From: Gp6-AA40 sp035571515
GTDB lineage: Bacteria; Acidobacteriota; Vicinamibacteria; Vicinamibacterales; UBA2999
Reading direction: 5' to 3'
DNA length: 64,000 nucleotides
NCBI GenBank assembly: GCA_035571515.1
Contig: DATNCQ010000194.1
Location: forward strand, 1-64,000
How positions within the stretch are numbered: the first letter of the stretch is position 1; the number at the start of each line of letters is the position of its first letter. A program made the position numbers and the translations under genes. This document shows positions 9,101 through 17,963 of this stretch, piece by piece. The notes under the pieces are model-generated. The model had not been told where the DNA came from. It did not search any database and saw only the letters and a list, made by a program, of their open reading frames with translations.

Positions 9101-12100
9101 CGCCCGTCCGCTCGGCGACCGCCAGCGGCTCCTTCTTCGACGGACCGCGTGCAAGACGTGGCGCTACTTCGACACGTTCGTCAACGAAGGCGACAGCTGG
9201 CTGCCCCCTGACAACTACCAGGAAGACGTCGGCGAGGGACGCGTGGCGCGCCGCACGTCACCGACCAACGTCGCGATGGGGCTGCTCTCGACGCTGGCCG
9301 CGCACGACCTGGGGTACGTGACGACGGACACGCTCGCCACCCGCATCGATCGCACGTTGACGACGCTCGAAGGCCTCGAACGCCACGAGGGACATTTCCT
9401 CAACTGGTACGACACGGCGACGCTTGCGCCGTTGCACCCGCGTTACGTGTCCACGGTGGACAGCGGCAACCTGGCGGGCGCGCTCATCGCCCTCGGCCAG
9501 GGGCTGCGAGGCCTCGTCGACACACCGCAGACGCCGGCGCAGCGGCTCGACGGGCTCGCCGACACCGCGGACATGCTCGCGCTCGTGGCCACGCCGTCGG
9601 CCGCGGCCGGTGCCGCCCACGAGGCGATCGCCCGTCTGGCGCGCGCCATTGCCGCCGAAGCGCGGCGCGCCGTGCGCGAAGAGCGTGACGCACAGATCGA
9701 TGCGCCCGCCGCGGAGCTCGCCGCCGCCATCGGCCGGTTGCACCAGGCGAGGACCGGTCTCGTGCCGCCCGACGTGGACTACTGGGGCGGCGCGACGCTC
9801 GATCGCATCCACGCATGGCGGTCGGGGGCCGGCGCACGGCCCGGCATCCTCGAAGCGCTGGCGCGGCGCGCCGTCGCCCTCGCCGACGCGATGCGGTTCG
9901 ATTTCCTCTACGACCGCCGGCGGCGGCTGTTCGCGATCGGCTACCGGCTCGCCGACGCGGAGGGAGCGGGCCGCCTCGACGGCTCGTACTACGACCTGCT
10001 CGCATCGGAAGCGCGGCTGGCCAGCTTCGTGGCGATTGCCAAGGGCGACGTGCCGCAGCACCACTGGTTCCATCTCGGGCGGCTGGTGACCAACCTGAAT
10101 GGCCACGCGACCCTCGTCTCGTGGGGCGGCACGCAGTTCGAATACCTGATGCCCGTCCTCCTGCTGCGCACCTTCGCCGGCACGCTGCTCGATCAGAGCT
10201 GCCGCGAAAGCGTGAAGCGCCAGATCGAGTACGGCGACGAACGCGGGGTGCCGTGGGGCGTGTCCGAGTCGGCCTACGCGGTGACGGATCGCGAGGGGAA
10301 CTATCAATATCGGGCGTTCGGCGTGCCGGGGCTCGGCCTGAAGCGCGGCCTCGCGGAGGACCTCGTCATCTCGCCGTACTCCACGGCGCTGGCGGCGCTC
10401 GTCGACCCCGCGTCGGCGGCCGAGAACTTCGAACGACTCGCGCGCGCGGGGCTCGACGGCCGGTTCGGCTTCTACGAAGCGGTCGACTACACCCCGCGGC
10501 AACCCGAAGCGTCCGGGGAGCGCGCGAAGCCCGAGACGATCCGCGCGTTTTTCGCCCACCACCAGGGGATGTCGCTCGTCGCGCTCGCCAACGTGATCCG
10601 CAACGACACCTTCGTCGCGCGCTTTCATGCGGACCCGCGCATCCAGGCCACCGAGCTGCTGCTCCAGGAACGGGTGCCGCGCGAAGCGATCCTGTCGGAG
10701 CCGCGGCCGGCCGAAAGCACGAGCCCGACGCCGTCGCTTCCGCCGCCCGCCTCGCGGCATTTCAAGTCGCCGCACACGCGCAGCGCGCACTCGCTCGTGC
10801 TCTCGAACGGCCGCTACTCCACGCATCTCACCAACGCGGGCGGCGGGTTCAGCACCTACAAGGACCTGGCCGTCACGCGTCAGCGCCACGACTGGACGTC
10901 CGACGCCGGCGCCCACTTCATCTACCTCCGCGATCCGTGGTCGCGGCGCGTCTGGTCGGCGACCTACCTGCCGATGGCCACCGAACCGGACGATTTCGAG
11001 GTCACGTTCGACCTCGACAAGGCAACCTTCCGCCGGCGCGATGGCGACTTCGAGACCGTGCTGCAAGTCGCCGTCTCACCCGAGGACGACGTCGAGGTGA
11101 GGCGGCTGTCGATTGCCAATCGCAGCGACCGGCCGCACGACCTCGAGGTGACCAGCTACGCGGAGATCGTCCTCGGCCAGCCGATGGACGACCTCGCGCA
11201 CCCCGCGTTCGGCAAGCTGTTCGTCGAGAGCGAGTTCGATGCGCAGAGCGCCGGGCTGCTCTTCAGCCGGCGGCCGCGGGGCGCCGACGAAACGCCGACA
11301 TGGGCGTTTCACGTCCTCGGCGTCGAAGGGCGCACGCGCAGCGCCGTCGAATGGGAGACCGATCGCGCCCGTTTCCTGGGACGGGGCCGCACGCCCGCCA
11401 ACCCGCTCGCGCTCGACGGCCGCGCGTTGTCGGGCACGACCGGCGCCGTGCTCGATCCGGTCGCGGCGCTGCGCGAACGCGTGCACCTCGCGCCAGGCGC
11501 CTTCGTCCGCATCGCCTACGCGACGGGGGTCGCGCGGGATCGGGAGGCGGCGCTCGCGATGATCCGCAAGTATCGCGACGGCAATGCCGCGGCGCGCGCG
11601 CTGTCGATGGCCTTTACCCACGTGCACACGACGCTGCAGTACATGGGTCTCACCGACGATCAGGCGGTGCTGTTCGATCGCCTGGCGTCGCGCGTCTTCG
11701 GGCCCGACCGCTCGTGCATCAGCCCGTCCGACATTGCCGCGAACTCGCTCGGTCAATCCAACCTGTGGGGCTACGGCATCTCCGGCGACCTGCCTATCGT
11801 GCTGGTGCGCGTCGGCGGCACCGACGCCGTGCCGATGGTCCGGCAGCTGCTGCACGCACAGGAGTACTGGCGGGTCAACGCGCTTCGGGCCGACGTCGTC
11901 ATCCTCAACGAGCATCCGGCCGATTACCTCGACGAAACGCAGGACGCGCTCACTCGCCTGGTGCAGGAAGCGCGATGGGCGGGATGGCTCGACAAGCCGG
12001 GCGGAGTCTTTCTCCGCCGCACCGAAGGCATGGCCGACGCGGATCGGCGGCTGTTCGGCGCTGTCGCGCGTGTCGTGCTGCACGGCGACTTCGGCGAGAT

Positions 12101-14675
12101 CGCGTCGCAACTGCACCCGGCGGCGCCGTGGATCTACAACGAGGACCACGTCGAGCGTGACGTCGACATCCGGCCGCCCGAACCCGCCGCCGTTCCCGCC
12201 GCCGTGCCGCCGCTCGTCATGGCGAACGGCGTCGGCGGCTTCACACCGGACGGTCGTGAGTACGTGATCGTGCTGGACGGCGACCGCGAGACGCCGTTGC
12301 CCTGGTCCAACGTGCTGGCCAACGAGCAGTTCGGCACGATCGTGACCTCGTCTGGAGGCGCGTTCACGTGGAACGAGAACAGCCGCGAGAACAGGCTGAC
12401 GCCGTTCGCCAACGATCCGATCACCGACCCCACCGGTGAAGTCATCTTCATCCGCGACGAGGAGTCGGGCGCCGCATGGACCGCGACCCCGGGGCCGCTG
12501 CCCCGGAGTCCGAACAGCGGCCGCTGGATCATCCGTCATGCCGCGGGCGTGACGCGCTACCAGCGCTCGCTGGCGGGGCTCGAACAGGAGCTCACCGTCT
12601 GCGTCGCGCCCGACGATCCCGTCAAGGTGGCGAAGCTCGCGCTGCTCAATTCGTCCGACACGACACGGCGCCTCAGCGTGTTCGGCTACGTCGAATGGTC
12701 GCTCGGTGCGCCGGGGCCCGACGAACGGCGGTTCGTGGTGACGGACGTGGACGAGGCGACGGGCGCCATCCTCGCGCGGAACGACTACAACACGGAGTTC
12801 CGCGGGCGGACGGCCTTCTGGCACGTCACCACCCGTGCACGTTCGTACACGTGCGATCGAACCGAGTTCGTGGGACGCCATCGCTCGCTCACTCGGCCGG
12901 CGGCGCTGCAACGCCCGCAGCTTGGCGGCCGGCAGGGGGCCGGACTCGATCCGTGCGGCGCGCTGCACGTGGAGCTGACGCTCGCGCCGGGTGAATCGCG
13001 CGACCTGGCGTTCGTGCTGGGCCAGGCGAGCGACCGCGCGCACGCCCTCGATCTCGTGCGGCGCTACAGCTCGCCCGATGTGCCGTCGGCGACCTTCGAT
13101 CGCGCCGAGCGGGCGTGGGACGACACGCTGAACGCGCTGCAGGTCCGCACGCCCGATGATTCGTTCGATCTCGTCGTCAACAGGTGGCTCCTCTACCAGT
13201 CGCTGAGCTGTCGCATCTGGGCGCGGAGCGGTCCGTCTCAGCCCGGCGGCGCATTCGGCTTCCGCGATCAGCTCCAGGACGTCCTCGCGCTGCTCTACAC
13301 CAAGCCCGGGGTCTGTCGCGCGCACCTGCTGCACGCGGCGTCGCGGCAGTTCGTCGAGGGCGACGTGCAGCACTGGTGGCATCCGCCGAGCGGGCGCGGG
13401 ACGCGCACCCGGTGTTCCGACGATCTGCTCTGGCTGCCGTACGCGATCGCCGCCTACGTCTCGCACACGGGCGACGAGTCGGTGCTCGACGAACAGGTGC
13501 CGTTTCTCGAGGCGCCGGAACTCGACGCCACGCAATCCGAGGTCTACATCCTGCCGCGGGTGTCGTCGGAACGCGCGTCGCTCTTCGAGCACGCGGTGCG
13601 GGCGATTCGCCGCGCGAGCCGCTTCGGCATGCACGGGCTGCCGCTCATCGGCTCCGGCGACTGGAACGACGGCATGAACCGCGTCGGCCACGAGGGACGA
13701 GGTGAGAGCGTCTGGCTGGGGTGGTTCCTCATCGCCGTGCTGAACGGGTTCGCGCCCATCTGCGATCGGCGCGGGCGCCGCGACCTCGCGCAACAGTATC
13801 GGAGTGAGAGCGAGGCGCTGGCCGGCATGCTCGAGCTCGCGTGGGACGGCGACTGGTATCGCCGGGCGTATTTCGACGACGGCACGCCGCTCGGGTCGGC
13901 GCAGAACTCGGAGTGCAAGGTCGATTCGTTGACCCAGTCGTGGGCGGTCCTGGCGAAGGTCGCGCACCCGCGCCGCGCGGAGCGCGCGATGGACGCCGTG
14001 CACGCGCACCTCGTTCGCCGCGACGCCGAGCTCGTGCTGCTGCTCACGCCGCCGTTCGATCGGATGGCGCACGATCCGGGCTACATCAAGGGGTACCTGC
14101 CCGGGGTGCGCGAAAATGGCGGCCAGTACACGCATGCGGCGTTGTGGGCCGTCATCGCGCTGGCGCGACTCGGGCGCGGCGACGCGGCGATGGAGTTGTT
14201 CCACATGATCAACCCGATCAACCACACACGGACGCTCGAAGCCGTCGACCGCTATCGCGGCGAGCCGTACGCCGTGGCGGCCGACGTCTACGCGCACCCG
14301 ATGCACGTCGGCCGCGGCGGGTGGACGTGGTACACGGGTTCGGCCGGGTGGATGTACCGCGCCGCGGTGGAAGAGTGCCTCGGCCTGCGCGTCGAGGGCT
14401 CGACGCTCGCGATCAATCCGTGCATCCCGTCGGTCTGGCCGGCGTATTCGCTCGTCTGGCAGAGGGGCCGCACGCGGTATGACATCCGCGTCGAGAACCC
14501 CGATCACGCGTGCCGCGGGGTCGGGTTCGCGGAGCTGGACGGCGAAGGCGTCGACCCGATGGCCATCCCGCTCGTTGACGACGGCAGGACGCACGTCATC
14601 GCGATCACGCTGGCGAAGCCGGGCGCACCGGCCGCGGGCGGCTCGCCGGCCGCCGCGGAACCGGTGACCCGCTAG
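6123..14675 (+). CDS. ndvB: Cyclic beta-1,2-glucan synthase (GT84-glycoamylase-like-GH94)
   Basis: A 2850-residue membrane protein, the usual size for NdvB/ChvB. The N-terminal region is soluble and helical. Membrane segments near residues 405-455 lead into the GT84 domain, which contains LTLDTDTRLP near 620 and RQHRWIRGDWQ near 766. Further membrane segments at about 810-860, 880-910 and 950-990 follow. The glycoamylase-like (GH189-type) domain at about 1020-1500 (FFAHHQGMSLVALANVI) performs cyclisation in studied members. Two GH94 N-terminal sandwich regions and the GH94 phosphorylase catalytic domain (GSGDWNDGMNRVGHEGRG near 2510) end the protein and set chain length. UDP-glucose is the family substrate. 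TTG 6123 and GTG 6159 are both possible starts; neither has a good ribosome-binding site. The product usually accumulates in the periplasm for osmoadaptation or host interaction. Confidence 0.92.
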   Translation: MQSYTTRIPSTFVPTRPFRQAELPSPFQGGELLGIEALEERARRLAAALTVDSRPSASRVHLRRLKAHIAALRGIYLAVAEDARSGEPPSPAAEWFLDNFFVISTAARDVRHDLPASFFRRLPRIAADEYEGSPRIVALAIELVRWSAGRLDAQRLHRFVTAFQSITPLTIGELWAWPSVLKLALVEQVRARAEVLALSRSHRRHADAVAGALESKTEQNRAWPTELHPAFVIRLLQRAQEYENAAALRQELDASLAVKGQSIEQAIASEGRHQALAQAAMAGLIGSLRLISSFDWSEFFESVNLVEQVLQRDPAGVYGRMDFRSRDRYRHAVEELAAPTGEAQLRVALKAVEYSRRTGEESPGARGAHIGYHLIGGGRSAFERSIAWVPKLPQRARRFLFRCATPGYLGAITAGTGALVAVAVAYAYAYGWRGVPLLAVALLAAVPASEFTIQLVQRALSSLVPPRRLPRLELTRLPADARTMAIVPTILGSVDGVRALAEHLEVQAAGNLDPYIHFAILSDLRDAATEHEPHDAEIVAAARAAIDDLNARYPGEAGGRFFLFHRERRWNEGEGLWMGWERKRGKIEEFNHLLRGAGDTSFTVQVGDLSILPQVRYCLTLDTDTRLPRDAARELVGIITHPLNRPGFDPSACRVTEGYGILQPRVSVTFASAAGSLFAWLYSGHTGVDPYTSAVSDTYQDLFGEGIFTGKGLFDVDAFIAALDDCVPENALLSHDLFEGLHARAALVSDVELVDEYPSSVLAHARRQHRWIRGDWQILLWLLPWVPSRRGLKRNTLPVIARWKIFDNLRRSLVAPMLLALLVAGWTILPGSPAAWTLGVLAVVASQLLPLAARLLTGPRRPQSLPVFLRNLRNDAASAFAQILLGIVLLPYHAAASAHAILVTLVRLAFTRSRLLEWETAAATAARAKGLTGRRALALFVMEMRASPLVAVFSVVLIVATGARTLGIAAPFVLSWALAPVVAYWLSIPVGGRARPLGDRQRLLLRRTACKTWRYFDTFVNEGDSWLPPDNYQEDVGEGRVARRTSPTNVAMGLLSTLAAHDLGYVTTDTLATRIDRTLTTLEGLERHEGHFLNWYDTATLAPLHPRYVSTVDSGNLAGALIALGQGLRGLVDTPQTPAQRLDGLADTADMLALVATPSAAAGAAHEAIARLARAIAAEARRAVREERDAQIDAPAAELAAAIGRLHQARTGLVPPDVDYWGGATLDRIHAWRSGAGARPGILEALARRAVALADAMRFDFLYDRRRRLFAIGYRLADAEGAGRLDGSYYDLLASEARLASFVAIAKGDVPQHHWFHLGRLVTNLNGHATLVSWGGTQFEYLMPVLLLRTFAGTLLDQSCRESVKRQIEYGDERGVPWGVSESAYAVTDREGNYQYRAFGVPGLGLKRGLAEDLVISPYSTALAALVDPASAAENFERLARAGLDGRFGFYEAVDYTPRQPEASGERAKPETIRAFFAHHQGMSLVALANVIRNDTFVARFHADPRIQATELLLQERVPREAILSEPRPAESTSPTPSLPPPASRHFKSPHTRSAHSLVLSNGRYSTHLTNAGGGFSTYKDLAVTRQRHDWTSDAGAHFIYLRDPWSRRVWSATYLPMATEPDDFEVTFDLDKATFRRRDGDFETVLQVAVSPEDDVEVRRLSIANRSDRPHDLEVTSYAEIVLGQPMDDLAHPAFGKLFVESEFDAQSAGLLFSRRPRGADETPTWAFHVLGVEGRTRSAVEWETDRARFLGRGRTPANPLALDGRALSGTTGAVLDPVAALRERVHLAPGAFVRIAYATGVARDREAALAMIRKYRDGNAAARALSMAFTHVHTTLQYMGLTDDQAVLFDRLASRVFGPDRSCISPSDIAANSLGQSNLWGYGISGDLPIVLVRVGGTDAVPMVRQLLHAQEYWRVNALRADVVILNEHPADYLDETQDALTRLVQEARWAGWLDKPGGVFLRRTEGMADADRRLFGAVARVVLHGDFGEIASQLHPAAPWIYNEDHVERDVDIRPPEPAAVPAAVPPLVMANGVGGFTPDGREYVIVLDGDRETPLPWSNVLANEQFGTIVTSSGGAFTWNENSRENRLTPFANDPITDPTGEVIFIRDEESGAAWTATPGPLPRSPNSGRWIIRHAAGVTRYQRSLAGLEQELTVCVAPDDPVKVAKLALLNSSDTTRRLSVFGYVEWSLGAPGPDERRFVVTDVDEATGAILARNDYNTEFRGRTAFWHVTTRARSYTCDRTEFVGRHRSLTRPAALQRPQLGGRQGAGLDPCGALHVELTLAPGESRDLAFVLGQASDRAHALDLVRRYSSPDVPSATFDRAERAWDDTLNALQVRTPDDSFDLVVNRWLLYQSLSCRIWARSGPSQPGGAFGFRDQLQDVLALLYTKPGVCRAHLLHAASRQFVEGDVQHWWHPPSGRGTRTRCSDDLLWLPYAIAAYVSHTGDESVLDEQVPFLEAPELDATQSEVYILPRVSSERASLFEHAVRAIRRASRFGMHGLPLIGSGDWNDGMNRVGHEGRGESVWLGWFLIAVLNGFAPICDRRGRRDLAQQYRSESEALAGMLELAWDGDWYRRAYFDDGTPLGSAQNSECKVDSLTQSWAVLAKVAHPRRAERAMDAVHAHLVRRDAELVLLLTPPFDRMAHDPGYIKGYLPGVRENGGQYTHAALWAVIALARLGRGDAAMELFHMINPINHTRTLEAVDRYRGEPYAVAADVYAHPMHVGRGGWTWYTGSAGWMYRAAVEECLGLRVEGSTLAINPCIPSVWPAYSLVWQRGRTRYDIRVENPDHACRGVGFAELDGEGVDPMAIPLVDDGRTHVIAITLAKPGAPAAGGSPAAAEPVTR

Positions 14676-14703
14676 CGTTCCTGGACCAGCGCGCGCGCAC
14701 GCA

Positions 14704-14886
14704 CTACTTCTTCTCGCCGCCTCGCTTTGGCTGTTCGCGCGCAGCCCGCAATCGTTCGGGCCAGACCGCTTCTTGCCGCGTCGCCTGCTCGGTCTGTTCA
14801 CGGAGACGTTGGGCGTCCGCGATCAGATCATCGAGTCGACGGAGCAACTCCACGATCGTGGCGTCCGGGGGGGACGGATCGCCCAT
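14704..14886 (-). CDS. Small coiled-coil protein downstream of mutM
   Basis: A 60-residue frame that starts 44 bases after mutM on the same strand. The middle (IVELLRRLDDLIADAQRLREQ) shows a regular Leu/Ile heptad pattern with charged flanks, typical of a short coiled coil. The tail is basic (QPKRGGEKK). GAGGA lies directly against the ATG, which is too close for an ideal ribosome-binding site; the in-frame GTG at the twelfth codon is an alternative. Codon third positions are GC-rich as in the neighbours. It is probably co-transcribed with mutM. Its function is unknown. Confidence 0.5.
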   Translation of the reverse strand: MGDPSPPDATIVELLRRLDDLIADAQRLREQTEQATRQEAVWPERLRAAREQPKRGGEKK

Positions 14887-14930
14887 TCCTCACAGTACGA
14901 GACAGAAGATCAGACGTAAAGGTGAACCGT

Positions 14931-15737
14931 TCAACGCTGACATACCGGGCAGTAATACGTCGAGCGTCCGCCCTGGACGATGCGGCGAATCGTGCCGCGA
15001 CAGGCGCGGCGCGGACACGGTTCACCTTCGCGGTCGTACACGCGAAACGGGTTGGTGGCACCCGTGCGGTACTGGCGACTGATCGCTTCCTGCAGCACAT
15101 CCCTTATCGCCTGGACCAGGTCGTAGACCGCGGGACGCGGCACGCCGCCGCGGCTGACCAGCGTGGAGGCCGCGCGTTTCGGTGACAGCCGCGCGCGATG
15201 CAGCGCCTCAACCACGTAGATGTTGCCGAGGCCGCCGACGACGCGCTGATCGGAGAGCGCGTTCTTCAGCGACGTCCGGCGCCGCGCGAGCGCCTTCGCC
15301 AGTGCCGCGGCGTCGAATGCCGGCGCGAGTGGCTCCGGTCCGAGGCGCGCCAGCGGCGGATGATGCGCGTGCTCGTCGGCATCGAGCAGCCGCATGAACC
15401 CGAAGCGGCGTGGATCGTTGAACACGACGACCGCGCCATTCGACATCTCGAACACGACGTGGTCGTGCGTCTCGAAACGCCTGGAGCGCAGCACCCGGAA
15501 CGAGCCCGACATGCCCAGGTGCATCAGCAGCCGCTCGCCGGAGGACAGCTCGGCGAGCAGGTACTTCGCGCGCCGCTCGACGGCGCGCACCGTCTGTCCC
15601 TTCAATCGAGCGGCGAGGCCCGGCGGAATCGGATAGCGAAGCCTGGCATCCCGGACGAGGACGCTGGTGATGCGCGCACCCGCCATCGCGCGCTGCAGCC
15701 GGCGGCGCGTGTATTCGACCTCTGGTAATTCGGGCAC
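14931..15737 (-). CDS. mutM: Formamidopyrimidine-DNA glycosylase (Fpg/MutM)
   Basis: Excises 8-oxoguanine and ring-opened purines and cleaves the abasic site, in base-excision repair. The GTG-started protein has 268 residues and begins MPELPEVEY, giving the catalytic Pro2 and Glu3. It carries the Lys of the RRAKYLL stretch, the helix-two-turn-helix segment with VVGGLGNIYVVEAL, and a C-terminal zinc finger with GRSTYYCPVCQR. Two details are unusual. Position 9 is Tyr where Thr is common. The first zinc half-site is C-P-R-R-A-C (CX4C) instead of the usual CX2C, while the second is normal CX2C. Spacing to the small downstream gene suggests co-transcription. Confidence 0.9.
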   Translation of the reverse strand: MPELPEVEYTRRRLQRAMAGARITSVLVRDARLRYPIPPGLAARLKGQTVRAVERRAKYLLAELSSGERLLMHLGMSGSFRVLRSRRFETHDHVVFEMSNGAVVVFNDPRRFGFMRLLDADEHAHHPPLARLGPEPLAPAFDAAALAKALARRRTSLKNALSDQRVVGGLGNIYVVEALHRARLSPKRAASTLVSRGGVPRPAVYDLVQAIRDVLQEAISRQYRTGATNPFRVYDREGEPCPRRACRGTIRRIVQGGRSTYYCPVCQR

Positions 15738-15793
15738 ACGCGCCTAGCCGCGCCGCATCACGACCCCTGCCGTCGCGCAGCCGGCACCGCGCT

Positions 15794-17920
15794 TCACCAA
15801 ATCTTCACGCGATCGGCGGGCGCGACGTAGAGCGCGTCGCCTGGCTGGACCTGGAACGCCGAGTACCAGCCGTCGACGTTCCGGATCACGCCGTTCACGC
15901 GATAGCGCGCCGGCGAGTGTGGATCGGAGACCAGCCGCTGCCGCAGCGTCTCGTCGCGAATCTTCTCGCGCCAGACCTGCGCCCACCCGAGGAAGATCCG
16001 CTGGTCGCCGGTCAGACCGTCGATGACCGGCGCCGGTCTGCCCTTCAGGCTGGCGTGATAGGCGTCGAGGCCGAGCGACAGGCCCCCCATGTCGCCGATG
16101 TTCTCGCCCATCGTCAAGTCGCCGTTCACGTGTGCACCAGGCAGCGGCTCGAATGCCGAGTACTGAGCGCCGAGCGCGGCCGCCTGCACCTTGAACTTCG
16201 CCGCATCGTCCGCTGTCCACCATTCGCGCAGCGCACCCTCGCCATCCGACTTGCGTCCCTGGTCGTCGAAGCCATGGCTGATCTCATGACCGATGACGCC
16301 GCCGATGCCTCCGTAGTTAATCGCCGGATCGGCGTCGGGATCGAAGAACGGCGGCTGCAGGATGGCGGCCGGGAAGACGATCTCGTTGTTCGTCGCCCTG
16401 TAGTAGGCATTGACCGTCTGCGGCGTCATCCCCCACTCCGTCTTGTCCACGGGGCCGTCGAGGCGCGCCACATCCCTGTGCCACTCGTACGCGGCGGCGC
16501 GGGTCACGTTGCCGTAGAGATCGCGGCTTGAAAGCGTCAGCCGGCCGTAGTCCCGCCACTTCACCGGATAGCCGATCTTGACGGTGAACTTCGACAGCTT
16601 CTCGAGCGCACGGGCCCTGGTGTCCGCGCCCATCCAGTCGAGTCTCTGGATGCGCGCCTTGAGCGCGGTCCGGATGTCGGCCACCAGCGCATCCATCTTG
16701 GCCTTGGCCTCGGGCGGGAAGTAGCGCGCGACGTACATGCGCCCGGCCGACTCGCCGATCGTCCGGTCGACGAACGCCACCGCGCGTTTCCATCGCGGCC
16801 GCTGCTCCGGCTGTCCGCCGAGCGTCTTGTTGCGGAATTCGAACGACACGTCGACGAAACGTTTCGAGAGATAAGGCGCCGCGCCGTCGGCAACGTGGAA
16901 CGCCTGCCACGCCTTCAGCGTGTCGAGCGGCGTCTCGGCATAGATCCTGGCGAATTTCGGGAACGACGTGTTCGTCGTCACCACGACACGCTCGACCTTC
17001 GGCAGCTCGCTCTGCGCCAGGTAGCGATGCCAGTCGAAGCCGGGCGTCGCCGTGTTGAGCTCGGCAACCGTCATCGGGTTGTAGGTCTTGTCGCGATCGC
17101 GCCGCTCCGCGCGCGTCCAGGTGTCCTGCGCGAGCCTGGTCTCGAAATCCACGATCGCCCGCGCGTTCTCCGCCGGCTGCTCCCAGCCGATCATCCCGAG
17201 CAACGCGGCCGCGTATTCCTGATATTTCGCCTTCTGCGTGCCGAAGGCGGGCTGCAGGTAGTAGTCGCGATCGGGCAGGCCCAATCCACCGGTGTCGGCC
17301 ATCACCGTGTACCTGGTCGGCGTCTTCGCATCGGTCGAGATGAAGACCGGGAGGATGCTGACGAACCCGCTCGCGTTCGCCTTGCCCATCAGGGCGGTCA
17401 GCTGGTCTTTCGTCGTCACACCGCGGATTTCGGCCAGCTCGCGCTCGATCGGCTTTGCGTCCAGTTGGTCCGCGAGCGCTTCGTCCATGAACGACGCGTA
17501 CGCCGCCGCCACCTTTGACGCGTCGGGATCGTTGATCCTGCCCGCCACGGCGTCCTCGAGGATGGCGTGCAGCCGATTCTCGGAGAGCTCCGCCAGCTTG
17601 TCGAAGTTGCCGTAGCGGGTGCGGTCCGATGGAATCTGGGTGCGGTCCGCCCACCTGCCGTTCGCATAGCGGAAGAAGTCGTCGCCCGGCTTGACCGACA
17701 GGTCCATGCCGCTGGCGTCGAAACCCCAGGTCCCGTACTTCGGGGACGCGAGCGAGGCTGCTTCTCCGCCTTCGCCGGCGCCTGCCTGGGGCAGCAGCGA
17801 CGGCGCCTCGCACCCGGCGCCGGCACACGCGTGTTCCTCGTGGGCGAAGATGGCGTTCGCGCTCAGCGCCAAAGCAACGACAGCTGTCGCAGCGAGCATG
17901 TTCCGCGGCGTCATGGTCAT
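15794..17920 (-). CDS. M13 family zinc metallopeptidase (neprilysin/PepO type)
   Basis: About 708 residues with an N-terminal signal peptide (MLAATAVVALALSANAIFA). The mature part begins with the typical M13 region (DLSVKPGDDFFRYANGRW). It contains the zinc motif HEISH within VIGHEISHGFDDQG, the third-ligand motif ENIGDMGG, and a C-terminal DRVKIW ending with the conserved Trp. M13 enzymes are oligopeptidases acting outside the cytoplasm. The frame extends to 17983, but the Met at 17920 fits the signal peptide and avoids overlap with the upstream SDR gene, which ends 43 bases before. A low-complexity insert (HACAGAGCEAP...AGAGEGGEAA) follows the signal peptide. Confidence 0.9.
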   Translation of the reverse strand: MTMTPRNMLAATAVVALALSANAIFAHEEHACAGAGCEAPSLLPQAGAGEGGEAASLASPKYGTWGFDASGMDLSVKPGDDFFRYANGRWADRTQIPSDRTRYGNFDKLAELSENRLHAILEDAVAGRINDPDASKVAAAYASFMDEALADQLDAKPIERELAEIRGVTTKDQLTALMGKANASGFVSILPVFISTDAKTPTRYTVMADTGGLGLPDRDYYLQPAFGTQKAKYQEYAAALLGMIGWEQPAENARAIVDFETRLAQDTWTRAERRDRDKTYNPMTVAELNTATPGFDWHRYLAQSELPKVERVVVTTNTSFPKFARIYAETPLDTLKAWQAFHVADGAAPYLSKRFVDVSFEFRNKTLGGQPEQRPRWKRAVAFVDRTIGESAGRMYVARYFPPEAKAKMDALVADIRTALKARIQRLDWMGADTRARALEKLSKFTVKIGYPVKWRDYGRLTLSSRDLYGNVTRAAAYEWHRDVARLDGPVDKTEWGMTPQTVNAYYRATNNEIVFPAAILQPPFFDPDADPAINYGGIGGVIGHEISHGFDDQGRKSDGEGALREWWTADDAAKFKVQAAALGAQYSAFEPLPGAHVNGDLTMGENIGDMGGLSLGLDAYHASLKGRPAPVIDGLTGDQRIFLGWAQVWREKIRDETLRQRLVSDPHSPARYRVNGVIRNVDGWYSAFQVQPGDALYVAPADRVKIW

Positions 17921-17963
17921 GGCGTGGTCATCATAGATCACCGCAAAACGCGCCGGTGCACGG

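Noticed and set aside
11076..14801. Minus-strand open frame of 1241 codons
   Set aside because: Lies opposite the GH94 region of the glucan synthase, has no recognisable domain, and its composition is typical of antisense reading of GC-rich codons.
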